Source: Costus lasius | Lineage: Eukaryota > Streptophyta > Magnoliopsida > Zingiberales > Costaceae | DNA: 64,000 bases | Direction of reading: 5' to 3' | Assembly (NCBI GenBank): GCA_027563935.2 | Contig: CM050449.1 | Coordinates: forward strand, 48,644,507 to 48,708,506 | In this document: piece after piece, positions 10,679-22,213 of the stretch | Position numbering within the stretch: position 1 is the first letter of the stretch | Layout: every line of letters starts with the position of its first letter | Made by a program: the position numbers and the translations under genes | Notes under the pieces: model-generated | What the model saw: only the letters and a program-made list of their open reading frames with translations | Databases searched by the model: none | What the model was told of the DNA's origin: nothing

Positions 10679-12518
10679 GGTGTTCGTTGCTGCAGGTATC
10701 TACAACAATGCAAGAACAGCAAGGTCAGTATCAATGTATAAGAATCAATCAGGACTTAAGAAAGATTCTTTTTCTCACTATTTTATCTGGCTTGAAAAAT
10801 CCAACAAAACAGCCCGAAAGAGTAGAACTCTTTTAGTGAGATGGGATCCAGATTTCATACTTGGTCTCCGCGTCCCGCTCAGGCGAGATAAGATGCACAG
10901 AGAGTACAAGCACTAATCTCTGGTAGGCAGTCCCTGCCGATCGCCAACCCGTGCGATTCCCCTTCATCTGGGCAGTCCAGCAGACTGTGCCAACTGAGTT
11001 GGTACAACACAGTCTCTGACCCCACAGATGGCTGCCTCCATGTGCTACCATATGCGCCACATATGTAGCCTACACGGTCAAGCTGACCCGACCTACTCCC
11101 TGGACCACCATGTGCTATGCTGAGCAACGAGAAGGGATAAATCCCTACTCTGTAACACACAGGTGTAATCCCGCACCGTCTGAAGATAGATGGACGTGCC
11201 CACTGAGTGGGTACAACACGGCTCCAACGATAATCAGAACAGTGAGGTTTCGCGTCAGAAGGCTTACGAGCTTGATATTTCAGCGTTGGATTTTAACGGT
11301 CTTTTATCTTCTTCACTATCATACAATTCCTATGGTGATAGCAGAAGATAAACTTAATCATGCAATTCTAATATTCAAACATTAAATAAAAGAAAGCATG
11401 AATCTTATGTGGTAAAAGCCCATAGCCCTAGTGAGACCTTAACCTAACTTAAGTCTACACTTGCTCTTCATGGGTCTTTAGCTGCTCATCTGGCCCAAAC
11501 CAGGGCCCAAGCGCCATCTGCAGCTGTGGTGCGCCCACCAGGAATTTGCGCCTGGTCCCAGAGTCGAACCCTGGACCTCCCACCAGGTCAAGCCACTGCT
11601 GCATGCGCCTCTGGCAAGTGTGCTCTGTGCTCTTGTCTAATTAAATTACAAATTTAACTATCTAGACAAGATTGACACGCAGGTCAATTTCACATTATAA
11701 ATCAATTGAACTGTGATACGCAGATCACAAAACTAAAAATTAATTTACAATTAATTCCAGGCACGCAGGCCCCAGCACAGCACACATTAAAATGGGCAGC
11801 CCACATAAGATTAAATAAACATACATATGCATCATTCAACAATCATGTGATCCATCATAAAAATTAAAATTTTCGAAAACCCCATGGGATCAATTTTAAT
11901 TTTTCCTTATTTGCCCTACTACCTTACAACGGTCGATTACTAGGGATCCACTCATCCATCCTAGTCAGATCCACTGCCCTTGCATGCACCAAGTCCTAAC
12001 TGACTTGAGTCGACCAAAAGATCAACCATGCATACGCCAAGGGCTGAACGACCACACTGAGGTCTGGCAAGCGGGTGTGACCCCGGGCCTAACTCAGGTG
12101 CGTTCATGGGTCGTCTCAATCAAACATCGCTACACGCCTGTCTGCAGTCGACCTATAGCCACCTCAAGCTTGCGCCAAGGTGCTATCCAGTCGACCCATC
12201 AAGGCTGTCAGATAGTCTGATCAGACTGATTGGATCTAACCTAGGGGATAACTTCAACCCTAATAACCCGTCTAAGGGTTTAATGCAGGCGCATCTTAGA
12301 TCTACAATGAGTCGCGCAAGTGATATATATATTTTTGAGAAAAAACTACATCATGCGCCAACATACATGCGCATAGAAAACAAACACAAGTTTCGCTTAT
12401 GACATGTAAACATGTATTTTTGCATGTATGAAAGATCTAAGCATTTTCGCAAGCATGGATCACAAAATGGCTTAAGCAATCATACAAAAACATGCGTTAA
12501 CTCCGCTCTGATACCAAT
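10679..12518 (-). other. A1 untranslated leader with PBS
   Basis: 1.84-kb leader. The PBS complement GCTCTGATACCA is at 12505-12516, two nt from the 5' LTR. Outside the hairpin block and splice-like sites I see nothing else. It lacks the 27-bp array found in A2. Confidence 0.85.
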
Positions 12519-12668
12519 TGAAGAGTCCCCTTCGAGGGGGAGCAAAAACCCTAAAGTGGCGCAATCAAAGTAGGGGGCAGCGGATAAAGGGTTTCATAGA
12601 TCGAAGAGCATGTATCATATGATCAACTTAACAAAAACCGATTGTAAAAGAAGTGATTCGATCCATAC
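10700..12668 (-). other. A1 predicted leader intron
   Basis: An LTR ATG-GCA-ATG (12677-12669) is followed by donor-like GTATGG. The acceptor-like TTGTTGTAG at 10700 leaves 21 nt (codons I-P-A-A-T-N-T) before the gag ATG, in frame. Same arrangement as A2, A7 and A8. Confidence 0.48.
10865..11225 (-). promoter_or_regulatory. A1 leader three-hairpin block
   Basis: Hairpins at 11192-11225, 10982-11015 and 10865-10903, same architecture and same 361-nt span as A2. Between the last two lies a small hairpin with arms GGCAG and CTGCC and loop GGA; A2 and A8 have the compensated pair GGCTG and CAGCC. Confidence 0.6.
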
Positions 12669-14213
12669 CATTGCCATTTCTAGATGGCGCCTTGGAAGAA
12701 AGAGAGCAATGAAGATCTCCTCCAAATCGTCACACACAAGATGAGTCTTGGCTCCTTCTTGTCGTCCCTTGTGCTAGCAAGAGTCGTCCAAGGTGTCTCT
12801 GATCGAATGCTAAAGGGAAAAGAGAGCTTTTCTTTCTTGGCGTTTTTCTCTTGTCGCCTTCGACTTCCTCACACGAGAATGCTGCTCGATGACAACCCAA
12901 GGAGGCGTCAATTGCGTGAAGAGGCAAGAGAGGGGCAACGTGAGTTCATGGCCACGTTCGAGAAGTGCTAAAAATAGCATCCCACTTCTCCATATGCGAT
13001 CTTGGGTTTACCCCAATCGCAAATGCCACATCATCATTGAACCATGCGCTCATCCATGAGCTGGTTCAAACCGATTTGGTCCACTAACCAAATAAACCAA
13101 GAAATAAGTCCAGATCAAAATAAACCCAAAGGCTCTCGATCTGACCGTCAATCTCTCAATGCTCCTGATCTGACTGATCTAGCATTCATTCTCTCGATCG
13201 AAGCTTACCGATCTCAAGCCCTAATCAATCAAACATGATCAGACCAGATCTCACTTTCAATCAGAAATTAAATCCCTTTAAACTGAACCCAAACAATTCA
13301 GTCCACACGATCTGACTTAAGTAAGCCATATCATCAAATTGTGCGACCCTGAGGGTTTCCTTTAAATGTCGGTAACGATAACTCGCGTTATCACGATCAG
13401 TGAGGGGTATCTAGCAACACATCACTGTCTCCCGATATAAAGGAAAGAGTCTTCCAAGACTACACCCAAAAACAGCACAAGTGTGAATCAACATCACTAG
13501 GCATGCATATTTCCTTTGCCACTGGATGTTCTTATTGGACAAGCCTGTCAAGCCTGTAACTCCAATATGATAAGCATGATTAGATCAGATGAACATAGTC
13601 ATCTGGGTATGGCCATACACTTTCTCAATCATCTCATCCGGGGGGGGGGCCTTTAGAACATCACACTCCTTAAACAAGGAGACGGCAATCCTATGTCTAT
13701 CACTAGTGCCATAACCTGATTCAAGTTCACCATCCAAGATAGTCTATAATCATTGTGTTTCAAATGATATTGAACTATCTCAAAACAATGACAATCATCA
13801 TTTAGAAAACACAAGTGATCTCAAGTCAAAGGAAATGTGCCACTTGTCTCACTCAAGGAATATTCACATTGTGACAAACAATTGAACATCCTAGTAGGGT
13901 CTGTCCAGTACATCCAATGTACCCATGAGTCTACACCTTATTCCATGCTCGAAGCATCCTATAAGATTAGAACACATATTAGTCTCAATCATATCAAGGC
14001 TGTCTCATGTTCACCAAGATATCTCGACTAAGGACTTATAGCACGTCAGCCTAGCTGAACAGCTTTGAGACATTATTCAGAAGAACATATATTGCAGCAG
14101 ACAATGTAAACAACTGAATAATAACCATGCCTTTATAAACATAACAGTTTATTACATGATACAAATACATTCCCACAGGCCTCAAACATTAGCCTTAAGG
14201 GCATACCCCAACA
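12519..14213 (-). repeat. A1 5' LTR
   Basis: 1695-bp LTR, reverse orientation, from TGAAGAGTCCCC to CATACCCCAACA. It is more diverged from A2 than the A2 LTRs are from each other. It carries the ATG-GCA-ATG and donor-like site at 12677-12664. Confidence 0.93.
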
Positions 14214-14217
14214 ATGG

Positions 14218-17200
14218 GTGTTGGACACTGCATGTGGAGTTCACATTTGTTCAAATGTACAGGAACTCAAGAGAAGAAGACAGGTGGGACAGCATGAGGT
14301 GGACCTACGAGTTGGAAACGGGGCACGGGTTGCTGCTGTTGCTGTAGGCATTTATTACATCTCTTTACCATCTGGACTTGTATTGGAACTGGACAATTGT
14401 TACTTTGTACCAAGCATTACGAAAAATATTATCTCTATTCCTGCTCTTGTCAGGAAAGGGTTTTCCTTTGAATGCAATATTTCAAAGTGTATTATTTCTT
14501 TTGATAATATTGTTTATGCTACTGGGTCGATTAACAATGGATTATTCATGTTGGACATGGAATGTTCTATACAACAAATTGATATTAAGAAAGCCAAGTA
14601 TGATGATAATAGCACCTTGCTATGGCATAGTCGTTTAGGCCATATTAACAAGAAGCGCATTAAGCGGTTGCATGATCATGGACTGCAGGGATCATTCTCC
14701 TATGAGGAGATTGATACATGTAAAGCTTGTTTAATGGGTAAAATGACGAAGTCTCCTTTTCCTAAGAAAGGTCAAAGGGCTTCAGGTTTACTTGACCTTA
14801 TACACAGTGATGTGTGTGGGCCTTTCAGTAAACATGCCAGAGGTGGCTATCTATACTTCATTACCTTTACTGATGATTTCAGTAGATATGGGTATGTCTA
14901 TCTAATGAGACATAAAAGTGAATCTTTTGACAAGTTCAAAGAGTTCAAGAATGAAGTACAGAATCAGCTAGGCCTAAATATCAAGGCACTTCGTTCAGAT
15001 CGAGGTGGTGAATACTTGAGTCGAGAGTTTACTGACTATCTAAAGGAGTGTGGGATTATCTCACAGCTCACTCCGCCAGGAACACCGCAATGGAATGGTG
15101 TGTCCGAAAGGAGGAACAGAACCTTACTGGATATGGTTCGTTCTATGATGAGTCAGGCTACTCTACCTTACTCCTTTTGGGGATTTGCACTGGAAACAGC
15201 TGCAAAGGTACTAAACCGAGTGCCATCCAAGGCAGTTTCAAAGACGCCATATGAGTTATGGTATGGGAAACAGCCGAGCTTGACATTTATTAAGATCTGG
15301 GGTTGCGAGGCTTATGTCAAAAAGCTCGCCTCTAGGAAACTAGAGAGCAGATCTGAGAAATGCATCTTTGTCGGTTACCCTAAGGAAACTAAGGGTTATT
15401 ATTTCTTTGATCCCAAAGAGAATAAGGTGTTTGTTGCTCGGACGGCTATTTTTCTTGAGAAGGAATTTGTTCTGCAAGAGGCCAGTGGGAGAGAAATAAA
15501 ACTGGATGAAAATCCAGAAGAAGGACAAAGTAGTCAAGCACAGTTGGATGAGCCTGAGCCAGTAGATCAGGTTACTGAACAACCTGAGGCTCAGATATCA
15601 CGGGAACCGCGAAGATCGGGAAGGATCCGTCGACAGCCTGAGCGCTATGACGGAGTCTACATCATTGATGATGAACCCCTCACTTATGCGGATGCGGTCA
15701 GTGGACCAGAATCAGCGAGATGGCTTGAAGCTATGCGAGCCGAGATGGACTCCATGTCAGATAACCAAGTCTGGGATTTGGTTGATCCGCCTCTGGGAGT
15801 AATCCCTATAGGCTGTAAATGGATCTTCAAGAAGAAGATTGACATGGATGGTAACGTGGTTACCTATAAAGGCAGGCTAGTTGCGAAAGGTTTCAAACAA
15901 ATCTACGGGATAGATTTTGATGAAACTTTCTCTCCTGTAGCTATGTTCAAGTCTATTTGGAGTATTCTCGCGATAGCAGCATATTATGATTATGAGATCT
16001 GGCAGATGGATGTGAAGATTGCTTTCCTTAATGGAAAACTGGATGAGGATGTGTATATGACACAACCTGAAGGTTTCACCAATCCATCAGATCGTCATAA
16101 GATATGCAAGTTAAAGAAGTCCATTTATGGACTTAAGCAAGCATCAAGAAGCTGGAATATTCGTTTTGATGAATCAATCTGTGAGTTTGGTTTCATCAAG
16201 AATGAAGATGACCCGTGTGTATATAAGAGGTTTAGTGGGAGCATAATTACTTTCCTAGTCCTCTACGTCGATGATATCTTAATCATTGGAAACGATATAC
16301 CTGAACTGCATGCGGTTAAAGCATGATTAAGAAAATGTTTCCAGATGAAAGATTTAGGAGAAGCAGCCTATGTATTAGGTGTGAAGATCTACAGAGATAG
16401 ATCTAAGAGGCTTCTCGGGCTGTGCCAGAGTACTTACATCGATAAAGTCCTGGAGAGATTTCATTTAGAAAATTCTAAAAGAGGATATCTTCCAGTCAGA
16501 CATGGTCTGAATCTTTCAAAGAGTCAGTGTCCACAAACACAGACTAAGAAAGATGAAATGGACAATACGCCTTATGCTTCGGCTATTGGATCCATTATGT
16601 ATGCGATGTTGTGTACTCGCCCAGACATCGCTTACGGGTTAAGCGTGACCAGTCGGTTCCAAAGTAATCCAGGTCAGGCGCACTGGATTGCAGTCAAGAA
16701 CATTTTGAAATATCTTCGGAGGACCAAAGATATGTTCTTGGTGTATGGTGGTCAGGAAGAACTCAGTATTGAAGGATATACTGACGCTTCGTTCCAATCT
16801 TACCAGGATGATTTTTGATCGCAATCAGGCTATGTTTTTAGCTTGAATGGAGGAGCAGTGGTGTGGAAAAGTTTCAAACAATCTATTGTTGCTGATTCCA
16901 CAACAGAAGCCGAGTATGTTGCAGCCTCAGAAGCATCTAAGGAGGCAGTGTGGATTCGTAAGTTCATTCAGGAACTTGGTGTTGTTCCTTCGAGTGCAGA
17001 TCCTTTGGTTATCTTCTGTGATAACACTGGAGCCATAGCACAGGCAAAGGAACCACGGTCGCACCAGAAGTCCAAGCACATACAGAGACGGTTTCATTTG
17101 ATCCGGGAGATCATTGATCGTGGCGAGATCAAAGTCTGCAAGGTTCATACAGACGACAATCTGGCTGACCCGCTTACAAAGCCTCTGGCGCAGCAGAAGC

Positions 17201-17247
17201 ATGAGAAGCACTATAATAATATGGGTTTGAGATTTCTCAACCATTAG
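14218..17247 (+). pseudogene. A3 copia pol with two premature stops
   Basis: One frame of 1010 codons with no frameshift. It covers protease D-T-A-C-G (from about 14224), integrase HHCC and D-D-E core, reverse transcriptase with Y-V-D-D (about 16266), and RNase H. A nonsense codon at 16324-16326 replaces the Trp codon seen in A2 and A7 (TGG to TGA). A second at 16816-16818 replaces Arg (CGA to TGA). Both fit cytosine deamination on one strand or the other. The stops separate RT from the connection and RNase H, so this copy cannot make full-length pol. Confidence 0.92.
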
Positions 17248-17267
17248 ATTAAGTGCAAGTGGGAGAT

Positions 17268-17766
17268 TGTTGGGGTATGCCCTTAAGGCTAATGTTTGAG
17301 GCCTTGGGATTATATCAGTATCATGTATAAACTTCATGTTTATAAAGGCAATGGTTGTTATTCAGGTTGTTACATTATCTGCTGCAATATGTATACTTCT
17401 GAATAATGTCTCAATGATGTTCAGCTAGGCTGACATACAGTATAGTCCTTAGTCGAGATATCTTGGTGAACATGAGACAACCTTGATATGATTGAGACTA
17501 ATATGTGTTCTAATCTTATAGGATGCTTCGAGCATGGAATAAGATGTAGACTCATGGGTACATTGGATGTACTGGACAGGCCCTACTTAGGATATTCAAT
17601 TGCTTGTCACAATGTGAATAATCCTTATATGCAAACAAGTGGCATATTTCCTCTGACTTGAGATCACTTGTGTTTCTAAATGATGATTGGCATTGTTTTG
17701 AGGTAGTTCAATATCATTTGAAACATAATGGTTATAGACTATCTTGGATAATGAACATGGGTAGGA
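17268..17766 (+). repeat. A3 3' LTR, truncated
   Basis: Begins TGTTGGGGTATGCCC directly after the polypurine tract and matches the start of solo LTR A4 with about a dozen differences in 480 bp by eye. Similarity ends near 17760-17766, where minus-strand gypsy integrase begins. The 3' boundary is approximate. Confidence 0.82.
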
Positions 17767-17954
17767 TGGAATCCCAATACCTCGGATGGTCCCCGATGAG
17801 ACAACGGAGAAGATTGCCCAAACTACGGTTAACGACCTCAGTTTGCCCATCGGTTTGGGGATGATAGGCCGTGGAAAATTTTAGAGTGGTGCCCTAGAGG
17901 GCCCATAGTGAGCACCAGAAGTGGCTCACAAAACGTGTGTCGCGGTCAAACACG
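17767..17954 (-). pseudogene. Gypsy integrase core C-terminal part
   Basis: Minus-strand reading gives D-R-D-T-R-F, then [13 protein letters not shown], the integrase core containing the catalytic Glu, followed by [14 protein letters not shown]. The frame joins to 19638 across solo LTR A4 once one ACACG is removed. One in-frame TAG is present. The wording of these motifs is closest to plant chromoviruses of CRM/Galadriel type; that lineage call is from memory of family motifs. Confidence 0.8.
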
Positions 17955-19632
17955 TGTTGGGGTATGCCCTTAAGGCTAATGTTTGAGGCCTTGGGATTAT
18001 ATCAGTATCATGTATAAACTTCATGTTTATAAAGGCAATGGTTGTTATTCAGGTTGTTACATTATCTGCTGCAATATGTATACTTCTGAATAATGTCTCA
18101 ATGATGTTCAGCTAGGCTAACATACAGTATAGTCCTTAGTCGAGATATCTTGGTGAACATGAGACAACCTTGATATGATTGAGACTAATATGTGTTCTAA
18201 TCTTATAGGATGCTTCGAGCATGGAATAAGATGTAGACTCATGGCTACATTAGATGGACTGGACAGACCCTACTAGGATGTTCAATTGCTTGTCACAATG
18301 TGAATAATCCTTGTATGCGAACAAGTGGCATACTTCCTCTGACTTGAGATCACTTGTGTTTCTAAATGATGATTGGCATTGTTTTGAGGTAGTTCGATAT
18401 CATTTGAAACATAATGGTTATAGACTATCTTGGATGGTGAGCATGAGTCATGTTAGGGCGCTGGTGATAGACATAGGATTGCCATCTCCTAGTTTGGAGT
18501 GTGATGTTCTAAAGGGGCCCCCTGGATGAGATGATTGAGAAAGTGTATGGCCATACCCAGATGACTATGTTCATCTGATCTAATCATGCTCATCATATTG
18601 GAGCTACAGGCTTGACACGCTTGTCCAATAAGAACATCCAGTGGCAAAGGAAATTTGTATGCCTAGTGAAATGGATTCACACTTGTGCTGTGGTTTGGGT
18701 GTAGTCTTGGAAGACTCTTTCCTTTATATCGGGAGACAGTGATGTGTTGCTAGATACCCCTCACTGATCGTGATAACGTAAGTTATCGTTACCGACATTT
18801 AAAGGAAACCCTTAGGGTCGCATAATTTGATTATATGGCTTACTTAAGTCAGATCGTGTGGACTGAATTGTTTTGGTTCAGTTTAAAGGGATTTAATCTC
18901 TGATTGTAAGTGAGATCTGGTCTGATCATGTTTGATTGATTAGGGCTTGAGATCGGTAAGCTTCGATCGAGAGAATTGATGCTAGATCAGTGAGATCAGG
19001 AGCATCAAGAGATGAACGGTTGGATCTTGAACCTTTAGGGTTTATTGTGATCTGGACCAGATGCTTGGGTTTATTTGGTCTTTGAACCAAACCAAAATGA
19101 ACCGGCTCATTATGTGAGCGCATGGTTCAAAGGGAAGAGGAAAATGCGATTGGGGTAAACCCATGGTCGCATAAGAGGTGGCTTGCTATTTTTAGAAGCC
19201 ATGATCTCAAGTTGAGACCACGCCTCACGTTTGAGGTTTTTGCCTCTATTCTCGCCTCTCCTCTTCTCTCGTTGCCACTTGCTCTCTCGTGTGGTGAAGA
19301 AGGCTCACGCCAAGGAGGAGAGTGATATGCCAAGCAGGAATTGATCTCATCCCCTTCCATTCGATCAGGATTCTTGGAGAACTTTGCTAGCACAAAGATC
19401 AACAAGGAGTAGGCGATCACATCTTGTGTGCGCATCTTTTGGAGGAGATCCCTTTCGCTCTCTGCTTCCAAGGCGCCATCCAAAGCAATGGCTATGGTAT
19501 GAATTTTCTTCATGCATCTTTAACAAGTTGATCATATGACAAGCATGCGATCCTAAGAAACCCTTGCTTCCGCTTCGAAAATTTTATCATGTGCCTATTA
19601 GGGTTTCGCCCCCCAAGTATAGGGGACTTTCA
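17955..19632 (+). mobile_element. A4: solo family A LTR
   Basis: Full 1678-bp LTR (TGTTGGGG...GACTTTCA) flanked by ACACG on both sides (17950-17954 and 19633-19637), inside gypsy integrase. Single LTR with intact duplication means loss of internal sequence and one LTR by intra-element recombination. It retains the ATG-GCT-ATG plus donor-like GTATGA at 19488-19502. Confidence 0.94.
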
Positions 19633-19637
19633 ACACG

Positions 19638-22122
19638 ATGGTGGAGGGAAGACCATGGAGACACACAATCTCTCGGGCAAAGAGATGGGTGACGTGCGAA
19701 GCGTCCGCTATGCGCGAACAAGGGATAAAATAGGCCATCTTCGAAAAACGATCAACAACACCGTAGATCGAGTCGAAGCGGGAGGCGGTCTGAGGCAACC
19801 CAAGGACAAAGTCCATGCTCAGGTCACACCACGGGCCGCTGGCCACCGGCAAAGGGGTATAGAGGCCCGTGTTCGAAGGATGGGGTTTGGACAACTGGCA
19901 CGTACCGCAATGGCACACAATGCGCTCAACATCCTTACGGAGGGAGGGCCAAGAGAGGCGTTCCTTTGCCATTTCAAGGGTCTTGTCGCGGCCATGATGG
20001 CCGGCGACGCCACCCACATGAAGCTCGAGCAAAAGATGATCTCGAAGTGAAGAACGGGGAATGCACAAGCGATTCCCCAAGAAGAGGTAACCCTCACACA
20101 AGTGGTAGGGGGAGTCGGGGTTGGTAGACTCGGTCAAAGTGGTGTAGATGGTGCCAAAATCAGAGCAATCTTCTTTGACATGGTCAAAAGTATTGACGTG
20201 AGTGTGCATCACGCATAAGAGGGTTCGGACGCGACTCAGGGCATCCGCGACGACGTTCCCCTTACCCGCCTTGTGGTTGATCACGAAGGAGTACTGTTGG
20301 AGGTACTCAACCCACTTGGCATGGCGGGCACCCAACTTCTTTTGGGCATTAAGGAAGGAAAGGGCCTGATGGTCACTGTATAATACGAACTCGCAATGGA
20401 GGAGGTAATGCCTCCATTGCCAAAGGGACTGAACAATCGCATAGAATTCCTTGTCATACATAGAATAACGTTGGCGAACAACGTCAATTTCTCGCTAAAG
20501 AAGGCCACAGGATGGCCCTCCTGACTAAGGGAACCACCGATGCCATAACCGAAAGCATCGCACGTGACCTCGAAGACCTTCGAAAAGTCAGGGAGGCGCA
20601 AAACAGGAGCGGTGGTTAGGGCGTCCTTAAGTGCGTCAAAAGCTCGTTGAGTGGCAGGGGTCCACTCAAACTTGTCCTTAGAAAGGCACTGGGTTAAGGT
20701 GGTGGCGAGGGTGCTGAACCCACGGATGAACCGGCGGTAAAATCCCACGAGGCCCAAGAAACTGCGGACCTCAGTCACGGTGCGGGGTTCGGGCCAAAGC
20801 CGGATGCCTCAACCTTCGCAGGGTCAATGAACAACCCTTGGTCCGAGACGATATACCCAAGGAAATACACGCTGTTGGTCAGGAAGGAGCACTTCTTCGT
20901 GTTAAGGAAGAGGCGCTCCTTACGCAGGAGGGAAAAAGTGGAGCGAAGATGCTCCAGGTGTTCATCCCAGGTCCGACTAAAGATCAGGATGTCGTCGATG
21001 TAGACGACCAAAAACTTGCCCATGTAGGGCCGGAGGACCTGACTCATCAAGCGCATAAACATGGACGGGGCATTAGACAACCCAAATGGCATGACAAGCC
21101 ACTCTAAAGACGGTCCTTGGTCTTAAATGCGGTCTTCCACTCATCGCCCTCGCGAATGCGGACCTCGTGGTACCCGCTTCGGAGGTCGAGCTTGGAAAAC
21201 CAAGATGCGCCAGAAATCAAATCTAACATGTTGTCAAGCCGAGGAATGGGAAATCGGTACTTGACAGTGATCCGATTGATAGCGCGGCTATCGACACACA
21301 TGCGCCACGACCCATCCTTCTTGGGCGTGGGGAGCGCAGGAACAGCGCAAGGGCTGAGACTTTTGTGGATGTACCCCTTGGTGAAGAGATCATCCACCTG
21401 ACGCTGCAATTCAGCGTGTTCCGCGTGGTTAAGGCCATGGTGGGGCAAGTTAGGGAGGGGAGCTCCCAGGAGGAGGTCAATCGCATGCTGAATTTCCCTC
21501 TCCGGGGGAAGGCCATGAGGCAAATCCGCGGGGCTGATATCACTAAACTCGGCAAGGAGGGCGGACACCTCAATAGGAGGTGCCGGGATAGGGCATGGGA
21601 TAGGGTCCTGCACTTCGCGCACCATGAGCGAGTAGACGGTCTTGGCCGCATGAGCTCCGCGAACCAATGCGGGGGTGCGCATGAGGGAGACCATGGGGGA
21701 AGGTGGCGGGGCAGGTGCCGAGGGTGTAACCAGGCCCTTCGAGGTGGTGGACACACGAAGCTCCTTAGGGGGAGCTGGAATCAGGCGGATCTTCTGCTCG
21801 TCATGGTCGAACACATAAGTGTTCGACCGACCATAGTGGACGACGTCTCCATCGTACAGCCATGGGCGGCCAAGGAGGACGTGGGCGACGTCCATAGTCG
21901 CCATGTCACATAGGACCTTCTCACGGTAGGTCCCAAACGCAATGGGAATGTGACACTGGTGTGTCACCGGCAGACTTATAGCATCGACCCATGCAATAGA
22001 GTAAGGTCTCGGGTGGGGTTCAAGGGGTAGGCCGAAACGCATGACTGCGGTCCGAGAGACTACGTTCAGGCTACTACCACCGTCAATGACAATCTTACAC
22101 GAGTGCCCGTTGCACTTAATGT
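19638..22122 (-). pseudogene. Gypsy protease, reverse transcriptase, RNase H and integrase N-terminus
   Basis: Read right to left: protease with I-V-I-D-G-G-S-S (about 22085-22060) and L-L-G-R-P-W; RT with W-R-M-C-V-D-S-R-A-I-N (about 21300) and V-V-Y-I-D-D-I-L (about 21000); RNase H with Y-D-K-E-F-Y-A-I and S-D-H-Q-A-L (about 20450-20360); A-D-A-L-S-R; integrase H-H-C-C zinc motif (about 19990-19880) and M-D-F-V-L-G, the first catalytic Asp. At least three frameshifts break it: near 21100 (one base lost before the M-P-F-G-L motif), near 20775 and near 20460. An old inactive copy. The protease triad reads D-G-G rather than D-S/T-G. Confidence 0.92.
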
Positions 22123-22213
22123 TGTTGGTGTATATGCCCTAGGACCTAGTTTTGGTCCACTTATGTTGTTGGTGTATATGCCCTACCACCGTCAATGACA
22201 ATCTTACACGAGT
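22123..22213 (+). other. B1 deletion junction with templated filler DNA
   Basis: Composition in order: LTR start 22123-22165; a second LTR start 22167-22185; a 31-nt copy of gypsy (22183-22213, duplicating 22074-22104); then integrase sequence from about 22210. The joins share short matches (CACTTA with TG, CTA, GAGT). This fits microhomology-guided template switching during break repair. Confidence 0.85.

Larger units (their letters stand above)
1..14213 (-). mobile_element. A1: family A Ty1/copia (Angela-like) element, 3' part outside the window
   Basis: Outer minus-strand copia element. Its 5' LTR is at 12519-14213, its PBS at 12505-12516, its gag start at 10678, and its pol runs off the left edge. 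It is split by A2, which sits between two copies of TCTAG (1104-1108 and 10254-10258); removing A2 and one copy restores gag. Its right end abuts pol sequence of A3 at 14214, so A1 itself landed inside A3. The far target duplication (expected ATGGG as at 14214-14218) is outside the window. The visible coding sequence has no stop. Confidence 0.9.
14214..17766 (+). mobile_element. A3: family A element, 5' part outside window, 3' LTR truncated
   Basis: Plus-strand copia element entered by A1 just upstream of its protease motif. It retains protease through RNase H (to 17247), a polypurine tract (17257-17267) and the first 0.5 kb of its 3' LTR (17268 to about 17766). The LTR then changes abruptly to gypsy integrase sequence; the rest of that LTR is not in the window. 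Confidence 0.88.

Noticed and set aside
17268..19632. A3 plus A4 as one element with two LTRs
   Set aside because: A4 has its own ACACG duplication in gypsy on both sides, and A3 keeps its own polypurine tract and truncated LTR to the left.
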